From: a virus
DNA length: 21,558 nucleotides
Direction: 5' to 3' (one strand)
Virus record (IMG/VR): IMGVR_UViG_3300032224_000874
Coordinates: 1 to 21,558 of that record
In this document: piece by piece, positions 5,362 to 12,770 of the stretch
Layout: each line of letters opens with the position of its first letter
Position numbering within the stretch: position 1 is the stretch's first letter
Translations under genes and position numbers: made by a program
The notes under the pieces: model-generated
The model's input: only the letters and a program-made list of their open reading frames with translations
Database searches by the model: none
What the model was told of the DNA's origin: nothing

Positions 5362-7221
5362 GTGGTCGGCCTGCTCGCGTTTACAGAACCTTTTGTAGAC
5401 ACCAATCCATTCTTTACAGGAAAGCCGCTTAACAACTTGGTACCAGACATCTTCCCAGTAGCGATTGACGGACGGCCATACTTGGTTGATCAGAAGTCAA
5501 ATCAGTTCTCACGTGGGTTTGAGGCGCGCGTACGCGACTCTGTAGACCAGTCAACAGCTCCAGGCGAAGCAGCTATCAACCCGCAGGGTTTGTGGCGACG
5601 TGGTGAAACATCGTGGCATTTGGGCGCAGGACAGCTGTATGCTGATACCGCAGAGGCACAGGACTATAGGTTTTATTCCAGCAAGGGTATTAACCCGTGG
5701 ACTAAGGGTCAGCTTAAACTTCTAAACAAGGTAAAAGAATCCCTTAGCTCAGCTAACACCAACCTCGGTTTGCATGTTGCTGACGGCAAGGTGTACGTGT
5801 CTGACGGGTCTACCATCAAGTACTCATCTAACCCATTTGATTCTTCACCAACATGGACCTCGGTAACCGGTCTTCCTGCATTAACTCCTCGTGACATGGC
5901 TTCAGACGGAAGCAACATTTATTTGACATACGCAGGCACCACGGCTTCGTTTGGACTGTGGAAGATTAACGATGCACAGGTTGCATCAAACGTTGCGTAT
6001 GGCCACCAGCTTTACTACGTTGATTTTGTAAAGGGATACGTAATGGTGTCTGGAAACAGTACATCCGGAAATGCTACGGATCTTTATTACAGCCCAACAG
6101 GAAACATTGGTGCTGATGATTACTCGCATCCACTAACAACCTGGAACTGGACAAGTTTTGCTTCTGGACAAAACGCCATCTATGTGGCTGGATACAGTGG
6201 AGACCGTGGTGCTATCTACAAGATAACCATTGCAAGTACTGGTGTTCTTGATACCCCAGTTGTAGCACTTGAGTTCCCAACGGGAGAAATACCAAAAACC
6301 GTTTTTGGATACCTTGGCGGAATCTTCATTGGAACAAGCAAGGGTGTGCGTTATGCAACGACTGACGCTGACTCAAACCTTACTTCTGGTTCTTTGATCC
6401 CTGTGTCCGGTGGGGTTACTGCATTCACGGCTGATGACAAGTACGTATGGTTTAACTGGTCCAACTATGACGGTGTGTCTACCGGCCTTGGTCGCATTGA
6501 CCTGTCTTCGTTTACCTCACCTAACACTCCGGCATATGCAACAGATCTGATGCTTACATCCACAGCAAATGTCAACAATGTAATTACGTACGACAACAAG
6601 CGGATCTTCTCGGTATCTGGAGATGGCGTGTACGTGGAGGACACAGCCAACCTGGTCGAGACTGGCGAGATAGTTACCGGCACATACCGATGGGGAATCC
6701 CTGACCGTAAGTTCGTTGCAAAGTTTGACTTGCGGACAACCCCACTTGAGGGAACCGTTACCCCATCTGTATCTCTTGACTCTGGTAGCTACACGGCAAT
6801 GTCCGCTGCTGTACTACAGGCATCCACCGAAAAGGTATCTACTGGACCTCAGACAAAGTTCATAGAAGCAAAGTTCAAGCTAGAGCTAGCTAGGTACAGC
6901 GCGACTAATGGGCCTACCGTCACACGTTGGATGGCTCGTGCGTATGCGTCCCCTGCTCGCAGTCAGGTGTTCCGTGTGCCATTGCTTATGCATCATAAGA
7001 TTCTGGACAACCATGGATCAGAGCATTACTTTGACGTTGAGGCTGAACTACAGGCGTTGCGAAATCTAGTGACAAACCCTGTAGTGGTAAACTATCAGGA
7101 AAATACCGAAACATTTTCGGTGGTTGTCGAGGACCTAGAGTTTCAGGTTGTCGATGGCTACAATCAAAACTGGGACCTAGAAGGAACCTGTATTGTAACA
7201 ATGCGTTCGGTACAAGATTAG
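5362..7221 (+). CDS. Large tail protein with propeller-like repeats
   Basis: This encodes 619 residues from GTG 5362, with GGGAG at 5351-5355. It begins LLAFTEPFVDTNPFFTGKPL, matching the lead peptide of the repeat fibre at 2461. Residues about 110-410 show recurring strand patterns such as GLHVADGKVYVSDGSTIKYS, DMASDGSNIYLTYAG, GQNAIYVAGYSGDRGAIYKI and VTAFTADDKYVWFNWSNYDG. These read as beta-propeller blades (hydrophobic strand, Asp/Gly turn, YV or IY). The end (residues about 520-619) has VFRVPLLMHHKILDNHGSEHYFDVEAELQALRNL and VVVEDLEFQVVDG, a domain I recall from actinophage minor tail proteins. A propeller-type nozzle as in T7-like tails is a plausible role. The propeller is inferred from strand pattern only. 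Confidence 0.6.
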   Translation: MVGLLAFTEPFVDTNPFFTGKPLNNLVPDIFPVAIDGRPYLVDQKSNQFSRGFEARVRDSVDQSTAPGEAAINPQGLWRRGETSWHLGAGQLYADTAEAQDYRFYSSKGINPWTKGQLKLLNKVKESLSSANTNLGLHVADGKVYVSDGSTIKYSSNPFDSSPTWTSVTGLPALTPRDMASDGSNIYLTYAGTTASFGLWKINDAQVASNVAYGHQLYYVDFVKGYVMVSGNSTSGNATDLYYSPTGNIGADDYSHPLTTWNWTSFASGQNAIYVAGYSGDRGAIYKITIASTGVLDTPVVALEFPTGEIPKTVFGYLGGIFIGTSKGVRYATTDADSNLTSGSLIPVSGGVTAFTADDKYVWFNWSNYDGVSTGLGRIDLSSFTSPNTPAYATDLMLTSTANVNNVITYDNKRIFSVSGDGVYVEDTANLVETGEIVTGTYRWGIPDRKFVAKFDLRTTPLEGTVTPSVSLDSGSYTAMSAAVLQASTEKVSTGPQTKFIEAKFKLELARYSATNGPTVTRWMARAYASPARSQVFRVPLLMHHKILDNHGSEHYFDVEAELQALRNLVTNPVVVNYQENTETFSVVVEDLEFQVVDGYNQNWDLEGTCIVTMRSVQD

Positions 7222-7229
7222 GAGAATAA

Positions 7230-7994
7230 ATGCCATACGCAACTAGGAGATCGTATTCGGGTTCAGCGCCAACGTGCACCCTCACGTCTTCAATCACGTC
7301 TGGTGACACAACTGCTAGTTTGACTGGAACTGTAACCAACTGGCCAGCAACAGCCAACGGTCCTTTCTACATGGTTATTGATCCGGGTCTTGCAAGCGAA
7401 GAGAAGGTACTCGTAGCTGCTCGCACCACAACATCTCTATCAAGCATTACCCGTGGTATTGATGGAACTACAGCTTCATCTCACTCAGCTGGAGCAATTT
7501 GCTACCCAGTATTTACTGCTACGGATGCGGATCAAGCTAACCTTATTGCCTCAGCGTTGACTACAAAAGGTGACACTCTTGTAACTGATGGATCAACCAT
7601 TACTCGTCTTGCAGTTGGTGCAGATAGAAAAGTTCTTACTGCAGACTCAACAACAACGTATGGAGAAGTTTGGAACTATCCATCTGATTTAACACTAAAT
7701 GCTCAGACCGGAACCACCTACACACTTGCACTTACCGACAGCGGGAAATTTGTAACTTGTTCAAATGCTGGTGCAATTACAGTAACCATACCCCTTAACT
7801 CTTCTGTTGCGTTTCCAACTGGATCTCAGGTAAACATTCTTCAACTTGGAGCTGGACAGGTTACATTTAGTCCGACTGGTGGAGTAACAATGTACGCTCA
7901 AGGAAGCAAAACAAAAACATTTGGTCAATACTCGGTTGCAACCCTCGTAAAGATTGCTTCAGATACGTGGGTGCTCTGCGGAAACATTGCATAG
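7230..7994 (+). CDS. Tail fibre/virion protein with GTTA-H-AGA module
   Basis: This encodes 254 residues with AGGAG 6 nt upstream. The N-terminal module (about 15-95) closes SITRGIDGTTASSHSAGAI, matching the connector-like protein at 4471. The middle has ALTTKGDTLVTDGSTITRLAVGADRKVLTADSTTTYGEVW (about 109-148), a link common in phage fibres (KGDLLVGxGxxxxxRLxVGxxGxVLTADSxxxxGxxW). The last 90 residues form a beta domain (GKFVTCSNAGAITVTIP, FPTGSQVNILQLGAGQVTF) with the standard ending ASDTWVLCGNIA. Its stop is an amber codon in the same frame as the next gene, with only TTT between the amber and the next ATG. It is probably part of the receptor-binding apparatus. Confidence 0.7.
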   Translation: MPYATRRSYSGSAPTCTLTSSITSGDTTASLTGTVTNWPATANGPFYMVIDPGLASEEKVLVAARTTTSLSSITRGIDGTTASSHSAGAICYPVFTATDADQANLIASALTTKGDTLVTDGSTITRLAVGADRKVLTADSTTTYGEVWNYPSDLTLNAQTGTTYTLALTDSGKFVTCSNAGAITVTIPLNSSVAFPTGSQVNILQLGAGQVTFSPTGGVTMYAQGSKTKTFGQYSVATLVKIASDTWVLCGNIA

Positions 7995-7997
7995 TTT

Positions 7998-9302
7998 ATG
8001 CAAATTCTTGCTCAAGGTCCATACGGTGGGCCACCAACAACAGCTCCAACATCTTTAAGTGCTGTACCAACAAACGTTGATGTAGCTATTTCATTTACTG
8101 CACCATCCAATGATGGTGGTTTGACAATAACAAACTACGAGTACTCGTTTAATAACTCAACATGGACTGCTCTTTCCCCAGCTGATGCTATTACACCAGT
8201 CACTGTTGGTGGTTTAACACAAAACACCGGGTACACCGTATACCTTAGAGCAGTAAACGCTGCTGGTTCAGGCCCAGCATCTACTGGTGTTTCGTTTACA
8301 ACTGCTGGGGTTCCAACTGGAACAGCAACAATCAGTTCAGTTACTGTTGGAACAACAACAGCTACGGTTACATTCTCAGTAGCAGCTGGTGGCGGTGCGA
8401 TAACTGGGTATGATCTGTATGTTGCCAACCAAACAAATGCTTGGAACAATACAACGGCAAGTCCAATATCTGTTACTGGACTAACCTCAAACAGCTATTA
8501 CGTTTTTTATGTAAGAGCAAAAAATGCTTATGGTGTTGGTCCACAATCAGCTGGTGTTGGTGCTACAACAAACCCAACATTTATTGTTGCATCAGGTGGA
8601 TCAACTGTTGACTACGTAAGTGGTTCATACACGTATAGAGCTCATACGTTTACTGGATCAAGCACATTTACAATTAGTAGTGCCGGTTCATTCCCAACTG
8701 TTGATGTTCTCATTGTAGCTGGAGGTGGCGGCGGTGCAGGAGATAGAGGTTCTGGTGGTGGTGGAGGTGGTTTCCGTCAACTTTCATCTCAGTCTATTTC
8801 TGCAACTTCATACACTGTTACCGTTGGCGGTGGTGGTTCTGCTTGTGGAACTTGGAACGCAGGTGGAGGATCTGGTGGGAACTCACAGTTTGGTGGATTG
8901 TTCTCCACTGGAGGCGGTGGTGCCGATCAGTTTTATGGTGGTGCAAAAAAAACTGGTGGGTCAGGTGGGGGTACTAGATATTCTCCAGCTGCAGCAGGAA
9001 ACATTGGTGGATACAGTCCAGTAGAAGGTTATTCCGGTGGTGTTCATAACACATGGGGTGGTGGTGGAGGCGGTGCTGGTAGTGCTGGACTAGTAAACAC
9101 ATATCCTGCAAACTCTGCTGGTGGTTCTGGTGCATATAATGCTTGGGGAAATAACAGTAACGAGTATTTTTCACCAGGTGGAAATAACCATACTAGTGGG
9201 ACTTCAGTAAATGGATACTACGGTGGTGGTGGAAAGGGTGTTAATCCAGGAGGACAAGCAGGAGCACAAGGAAAAGTTGTAGTCAGGTACAGGATTTCAT
9301 AA
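7998..9302 (+). CDS. Adhesin-like tail fibre: two FN3 domains plus glycine-rich tip
   Basis: This encodes 434 residues. FN3 domain 1 spans about 16-103 (APTSLSAVPTNVDVAISFTAP, ending YTVYLRAVNAAGSGPAS). FN3 domain 2 spans about 106-191 (ending YYVFYVRAKNAYGVGPQS). A linker with TYRAHTFTGSSTFTIS leads to VDVLIVAGGGGGAGD and a C-terminal domain made largely of Gly runs with Ser, Asn and Tyr, closing GKVVVRYRIS. FN3 pairs followed by a glycine-rich domain of the LIVAGGGGG type are typical of phage fibre tips and of surface-binding proteins. ATG 7998 has no convincing Shine-Dalgarno site (only CGGAAA about 13 nt away) and lies one codon past an in-frame amber, so re-initiation or readthrough from the previous gene is likely. 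Confidence 0.8.
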   Translation: MQILAQGPYGGPPTTAPTSLSAVPTNVDVAISFTAPSNDGGLTITNYEYSFNNSTWTALSPADAITPVTVGGLTQNTGYTVYLRAVNAAGSGPASTGVSFTTAGVPTGTATISSVTVGTTTATVTFSVAAGGGAITGYDLYVANQTNAWNNTTASPISVTGLTSNSYYVFYVRAKNAYGVGPQSAGVGATTNPTFIVASGGSTVDYVSGSYTYRAHTFTGSSTFTISSAGSFPTVDVLIVAGGGGGAGDRGSGGGGGGFRQLSSQSISATSYTVTVGGGGSACGTWNAGGGSGGNSQFGGLFSTGGGGADQFYGGAKKTGGSGGGTRYSPAAAGNIGGYSPVEGYSGGVHNTWGGGGGGAGSAGLVNTYPANSAGGSGAYNAWGNNSNEYFSPGGNNHTSGTSVNGYYGGGGKGVNPGGQAGAQGKVVVRYRIS

Positions 9303-9670
9303 TGGCAACATTTGCTCGATTAGATGAAAACAATGTCGTTATTGATGTAATAAAAGTTAGCAACGAAGATTGCGCTGGTGGTAATTTTCCATCCTCAGAA
9401 TCTATAGGACAAGAATTTATTAAGTCAATTGGTCTTGAGGGAAACTGGATTCAAACATCTGTATCAGCTGAATTTAGGGGAAAACATGCTGGAATAGGTG
9501 ATAAGTATTCTCCAACACTTGATGCGTTTGTACCGGATTATGGATCTACAAAACCATACCCATCATGGATTCAAAGAGATGGGGAAGTTGGTTGGTTCCC
9601 ACCTGTTCGTATTCCAGATGTAGAAGGCTGGTGGCAATGGGATGAGGAAGCAGGAGAATGGACTCGTTAA
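9302..9670 (+). CDS. Hypothetical tail-associated protein
   Basis: This encodes 122 residues whose ATG shares its A with the TAA of the fibre gene (TAATG). The sequence runs MATFARLDENNVVIDVIKVSNEDCAGG, then GQEFIKSIGLEGNWIQTSVSAEFRGKHAGIGDKYSPTLDAFVP, then PYPSWIQRDGEVGWFPPVRIP and ends WWQWDEEAGEWTR. I recall this exact layout (ATFAxLDENNxVxxVxxV, GxWxQTSxxxxFRxxxAGIGxxYDxxxDAFxP, PxPSWxLxxxxxxWxxPxxxP, YxWDExxxxW) in many phages of aquatic bacteria, always near tail fibre genes. No function is established to my knowledge; a fibre chaperone or small tail component is the natural guess. Confidence 0.75.
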   Translation: MATFARLDENNVVIDVIKVSNEDCAGGNFPSSESIGQEFIKSIGLEGNWIQTSVSAEFRGKHAGIGDKYSPTLDAFVPDYGSTKPYPSWIQRDGEVGWFPPVRIPDVEGWWQWDEEAGEWTR

Positions 9671-10203
9671 TACATTGTTCTTTTCCAAGGTCGGGTAATA
9701 ATTATCTTCAAGCAATACTGGAAAAAGCTCTTCCACATTCAAATCCTATTTGGTTGATGCATAGGATTAAAGACCTTACTATAAACAACAATGTAGTAAG
9801 CATCATAAGAAACCCTCTTGACTGTGTCCCGTCTTGGACTGCGTTCAACCCGGAAAAACGAGATGGTATGGAGGAAAGAAATCTTGAATGGTACATCGCA
9901 TACTGTAAAACGTACAAAGAAAATTTAGGAAAGATACTTGTCCTTTCTTTTGAACAATTAATTTCTAATCCGATCAAATGCTTAGATAAAATATCTAATC
10001 AATATGGATATGAACCACCGTTGTTTTCTACAAAAGAAGACCTTGACAAACAGTTCGATAACGATTCAAATTTTATTGGCAGAACACCAGATGATATCAG
10101 GGAAACTTTTGCATCAATAAAAGAAATCACAATGTCGTCCCCTTCATTCAATCAGGCAAACGAATTGTTTATGGAAATAAATGAGCAAGTTAAAATTCAA
10201 TAG
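9658..10203 (+). CDS. Sulfotransferase-family protein (short)
   Basis: This encodes 181 residues whose start overlaps the previous gene by 13 nt; GAGGAAG at 9644-9650 is 7 nt upstream. Residues 8-18 (SFPRSGNNYLQ) match the 5'-phosphosulfate loop of PAPS-dependent sulfotransferases (PRSGNTWL). Residues 46-60 (VVSIIRNPLDCVPSW) match the 3'-phosphate-binding motif (RNPxDxxxS). Later, KILVLSFEQLISNPIKCLDKI fits the conserved 'vlxYExLxxdPxxxlxxI' helix region. Between them LMHRIKDL may hold the catalytic His. At 181 residues it is shorter than usual family members (roughly 250-300), so only the core fold is present. The gene is clearly A+T-richer than its neighbours (many AAA, AAT, ATA, AGA codons), a sign of recent transfer. 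The substrate, perhaps a surface glycan or fibre, is unknown. Confidence 0.8.
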   Translation: MDSLIHCSFPRSGNNYLQAILEKALPHSNPIWLMHRIKDLTINNNVVSIIRNPLDCVPSWTAFNPEKRDGMEERNLEWYIAYCKTYKENLGKILVLSFEQLISNPIKCLDKISNQYGYEPPLFSTKEDLDKQFDNDSNFIGRTPDDIRETFASIKEITMSSPSFNQANELFMEINEQVKIQ

Positions 10204-11608
10204 CAGATGGTTAATACTTGTTCCAGCTATTGGGTTTGCGTTATTTGCTAAACCAGCTAAAGCCGATGTTCTTGGTGACTGGACATTTAGCCAGTCCAAA
10301 AACTGTGGTGGATCTGTTGAGGTAGTTAACAACACTATTATTCTTCACGGTCCAGATAACAATGGTTGTTCTGGTCAAGCTCACTGGGTAAAGATCGAAA
10401 CAACTGTCCCTGCTGGTGTGAACACAGTTGACTTTACATGGTCATATCAAACCAACGATGCACCGTATTATGACCCGCCACAGTATGCGGTAAACGGTGC
10501 GTACGTGATGCTCGGAACAATGTGGCAGCAAACTCAAAGTGGGTCAGCATCTATTTCTGTCCAAGAAGGTGATGTGTTTACGTTTCGTCAGTACTCAATT
10601 GACACCTGTTGTGCCCCCGGTCATCTGACTATTGCTAACCTTTCTCTATGGGAATTTACAACAACATCCACGACTTCAACGACGACTACTACTACTACTG
10701 TCCCGTCAACGACTGTCCCTGCCATAGTCCCGACTACTACGACAGTTCCAGAAACTACGACAACAAGTACGACTACTACAACCTCGTCGACGACAAGTAC
10801 TACAACGACAAGTACAACGGTGGTTTTACCGGATACCTCAACTAGTTCTTCTTCCGTACCCCAAACAACATTGCCAGAATTAGTACCGACCACGACACTA
10901 CTGCCAGAAATTCCAACATTTATACCTCCTCAAATATACGAGCCAGAACCGACTGAGCTTTCCGTTCCTGAAGAGATCGTTGAAGTACCGACAGGCACCA
11001 CAACGACAGTAGTAGAGGAGCCCATCCAAGAGGAGATGCCTCTCGAAGAAACAACCACAACAACTGAGCTAGTTCCAGAAACATATCCTGATACTACCGA
11101 GGAAACTACTACTTCCACAACAGCTCCAGATTTAGTATCAAATTTAGATCCAGATGTTCCGTTGACCGACGATCAAGTTACATCAATAATTGAGCAAGCT
11201 GAAAGCGCTGAGGCCCTTGTTGCGATTCTTGAACAGCTTGCACCCGAACAAGTAGCGCAAGTTGTTGATCAGATCCTTGCCGATGAACCGACGCAGGAGC
11301 AGGCAATAGCGCTTGCTACATCTCCCGAGGTGCTTGCTGCAGTTAGCGGTGAGCAGGCAGCCCAGATCTTTGAAGCTCTCGATGTTGCAGAACTTAGCGA
11401 CGCACAGACAGAACAGCTGATTGCTGCAGTACAGGGCGCTTCAGCTGAGGTGCGATCTAGTTTTGAAGACAAGATCGATATCTTCAAGAATGCCCTTGAC
11501 ACCTACGTACCGCTTGGATCAAACATTCCAGTGGGTACAAGGCGCACATTGATTGCCGTAACTGTGGGGATAACCCTCGCGGCAGCAGGTACTAGAATTA
11601 GACGTTAA
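10181..11608 (+). CDS. Secreted, Thr-stalked, membrane-anchored surface protein
   Basis: This encodes 475 residues; the start overlaps the sulfotransferase gene by 23 nt. Residues 1-28 form a signal peptide (basic start, hydrophobic LILVPAIGFALFA, AKA cleavage site). Residues 29-158 look like a beta-sandwich domain with four cysteines (42, 63, 143, 144). Residues 160-315 are a Thr/Ser/Pro stalk (long Thr runs, VPxTTVP, ETTTT), then an acidic Pro/Glu part. Residues 325-435 are helical with repeated LxxEQ patterns (LTDDQV, LAPEQV, LSDAQT). Residues 456-470 (TLIAVTVGITLAAAG) form a likely transmembrane segment followed by RIRR. Such Thr stalks are common in actinobacterial exported proteins. It lies between the sulfotransferase and the holins, so it probably acts on the infected cell envelope rather than in the virion; this is inference. 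Confidence 0.7.
   Translation: MSKLKFNSRWLILVPAIGFALFAKPAKADVLGDWTFSQSKNCGGSVEVVNNTIILHGPDNNGCSGQAHWVKIETTVPAGVNTVDFTWSYQTNDAPYYDPPQYAVNGAYVMLGTMWQQTQSGSASISVQEGDVFTFRQYSIDTCCAPGHLTIANLSLWEFTTTSTTSTTTTTTTVPSTTVPAIVPTTTTVPETTTTSTTTTTSSTTSTTTTSTTVVLPDTSTSSSSVPQTTLPELVPTTTLLPEIPTFIPPQIYEPEPTELSVPEEIVEVPTGTTTTVVEEPIQEEMPLEETTTTTELVPETYPDTTEETTTSTTAPDLVSNLDPDVPLTDDQVTSIIEQAESAEALVAILEQLAPEQVAQVVDQILADEPTQEQAIALATSPEVLAAVSGEQAAQIFEALDVAELSDAQTEQLIAAVQGASAEVRSSFEDKIDIFKNALDTYVPLGSNIPVGTRRTLIAVTVGITLAAAGTRIRR
10658..10830 (+). repeat. Low-complexity ACG/ACT/ACA tract encoding the Thr stalk
   Basis: The segment is almost entirely threonine triplets mixed with TCC/TCG/AGT serine codons. It is short-period and impure, so it also opens spurious frames on both strands (long Val runs in reverse, Tyr/Asp runs in another + frame). 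Such tracts commonly change length by slippage. Confidence 0.8.
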
Positions 11609-11769
11609 TGAGAAAGATCTTTGATTATCTAGCTGAGAACTCCTGGACGTATGCCGGTACTGGCATGGTCCTAATCACCCTGTCTGGCCCCACTTTACGC
11701 CAAGCTGTATGGATTACTGGTGTAACATTGGTGTTGCATTCTGTACTCACATTAAGTAAGAAAGACTAA
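11608..11769 (+). CDS. Small two-helix membrane protein, putative holin
   Basis: This encodes 53 residues; ATG 11608 shares its A with the previous TAA (TAATG) and it stops at 11767-11769. The sequence starts with a charged MRKIFDYLAENSW, then has two short hydrophobic segments (about 14-28, YAGTGMVLITLSG, and about 34-49, VWITGVTLVLHSVLTL) and ends SKKD. Two membrane spans, a charged tail and placement two genes before the endolysin suggest a holin or holin partner that would make the membrane lesion at lysis. No family assignment is possible from motifs. Confidence 0.6.
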   Translation: MRKIFDYLAENSWTYAGTGMVLITLSGPTLRQAVWITGVTLVLHSVLTLSKKD

Positions 11770-11771
11770 CT

Positions 11772-12023
11772 ATGGCAAAGCTCCAAAACATCATCTTCCG
11801 TATCTTCGCATTGTTCGGTTCATCCGCATTGGCAGCTGTTGCCGGTGGTGCATTGATCGGTGTGCAGTTGTGGAAGTCTGCGGCTTTAGCAGGAATCATG
11901 GCATGCGCCCAAGTAATCGAGAAGCTCCTCCGCTTCAGTGTTGACGGTTCACTCACCAAAGAAGAAATTGAACTTGCGTTCACTGGTGCAGTAAAGCCAC
12001 AGCCTGAAGCAGCAGCTGAGTAA
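11772..12023 (+). CDS. Putative holin
   Basis: This encodes 83 residues. A hydrophobic N-terminal half contains two likely membrane helices (about 5-29, IIFRIFALFGSSALAAVAGGALIGV, and about 36-54, SAALAGIMACAQVIEKLL) with a short turn (QLWK). It then has an acidic, Pro/Ala-rich tail (SLTKEEIELAFTGAVKPQPEAAAE). The pattern recalls the small holins found beside lysins in actinophages (r1t-like group), but I cannot confirm the family by eye. The stop overlaps the endolysin start (TAATG), which argues for joint expression. It starts 2 nt after the preceding small membrane gene. Confidence 0.65.
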   Translation: MAKLQNIIFRIFALFGSSALAAVAGGALIGVQLWKSAALAGIMACAQVIEKLLRFSVDGSLTKEEIELAFTGAVKPQPEAAAE

Positions 12024-12562
12024 TGTCGCTGCCAATAGTACCGATCAAGTACTGCGAGCACATCAAAGGAAAGAAGCCAAGCGAGATAACACCAGCTATG
12101 CTGCGCAAGTTATCCACAGGTGGACAGATGCACCATTGTGCTGCCCGTGCCTTCGAAGCTTTAGTTGCAAAGGCAAAGGAAGATGGAGTGGTTATCAAAC
12201 CGACTTCAGCCGGTGACACATTCCGCAGTATCGACCAGCAGCTCAAAGGATTCCTTCAGCGCTACAGCGAGACCGATACTGGTACCGGAAAGACACGCAC
12301 ATACAAAGGTAAGAAGTGGTTTCTCAAGCCAGGCAACGCCCCTCTTGCAGCACCTGAGGATGATCCGAACAAGTGTTCGCGTCATATGCTTGGCATTGCT
12401 GTCGATGTTGCTAACGCTAATGACAAGATACTTGAGTGGATGAAGCTCAACATTGCAGCTTTTGGATTCTCTTGGGAAGTTGTGCCTGAAGAACCATGGC
12501 ACATCCGCTGGGTAGACAGCACACCATCGCAAGCTGTTCTTGACTTCGAGGCCAAGGCATAA
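12023..12562 (+). CDS. Endolysin, M15 (VanY/D-Ala-D-Ala carboxypeptidase) peptidase
   Basis: This encodes 179 residues. The zinc peptidase motif S-x-H-x-x-G-x-A-x-D is present as SRHMLGIAVD, with H121 and D128 as ligands. The second motif, PEEPWHI, gives E157 as likely base and H160 as third ligand. The preceding part has the usual R-S-x-x-x-Q type element (DTFRSIDQQ, about 65-73). M15 endolysins cut peptide stems or cross-links of peptidoglycan. There is no signal peptide, so the protein would need the adjacent holins for export. There is no separate wall-binding domain of recognisable type, although the first 50 residues (with AMLRKLSTGGQMHHCAARAFEALVAKA) could position it. Its length is normal for a single-domain M15 lysin. 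Confidence 0.85.
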   Translation: MSLPIVPIKYCEHIKGKKPSEITPAMLRKLSTGGQMHHCAARAFEALVAKAKEDGVVIKPTSAGDTFRSIDQQLKGFLQRYSETDTGTGKTRTYKGKKWFLKPGNAPLAAPEDDPNKCSRHMLGIAVDVANANDKILEWMKLNIAAFGFSWEVVPEEPWHIRWVDSTPSQAVLDFEAKA

Positions 12563-12566
12563 CCTT

Positions 12567-12770
12567 GTGGATGCTGGGGTCGCTCTCGTTCTTGCTGCTG
12601 TTGTTACTGGTGCTTTTAGTTTGCTAACAGTGCTTGTGCAGAAGTTCCGCAAAGAGAACGCCCGTGATCACGATGTAGTTATGGGCATGCTGAAGCACAT
12701 GCACAAGGGGATAGTTCGTACAGAGAACAAGCTAGAGACTCACATCCGGGATCACGACAGAAAGATCTGA
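12567..12770 (+). CDS. Membrane-anchored coiled-coil protein of the lysis cassette
   Basis: I chose GTG 12567, 4 nt after the endolysin stop, with AAGG at 12554-12557; an in-frame TTG at 12540 inside the endolysin is the alternative. The 67-residue product has one transmembrane helix (VALVLAAVVTGAFSLLTVLV, about 5-24), then a basic QKFRKEN and a charged helix with repeated ARDHDVV, MLKHMHKG and HIRDHDRKI. I recall actinophage proteins beside lysins with this layout (membrane helix, RRENxxDHxxV, RDH end), usually called membrane protein or holin-like. A role in lysis is likely from position; the mechanism is unknown. Confidence 0.6.
   Translation: MDAGVALVLAAVVTGAFSLLTVLVQKFRKENARDHDVVMGMLKHMHKGIVRTENKLETHIRDHDRKI

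Noticed and set aside
10658-10830. Repeated short units that might suggest a CRISPR or microsatellite array
   Set aside because: Period is three bases and the frame encodes Thr/Ser; there are no fixed repeats with unique spacers.
10621-10893. Long minus-strand frame of Val runs and a + frame of Tyr/Asp runs
   Set aside because: Both are by-products of the low-complexity threonine tract in the surface-protein gene.
12110-12118. TTATCCACA, a perfect DnaA box
   Set aside because: It lies in the endolysin coding sequence (Lys-Leu-Ser-Thr), is single, and a 9-mer is not surprising in 21 kb on two strands.
1-12770. Tape measure protein and tail-chaperone frameshift expected for a long-tailed phage
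   Set aside because: No long coiled-coil gene and no slippery overlapping pair exists among the structural genes here; a short-tailed plan is more consistent.
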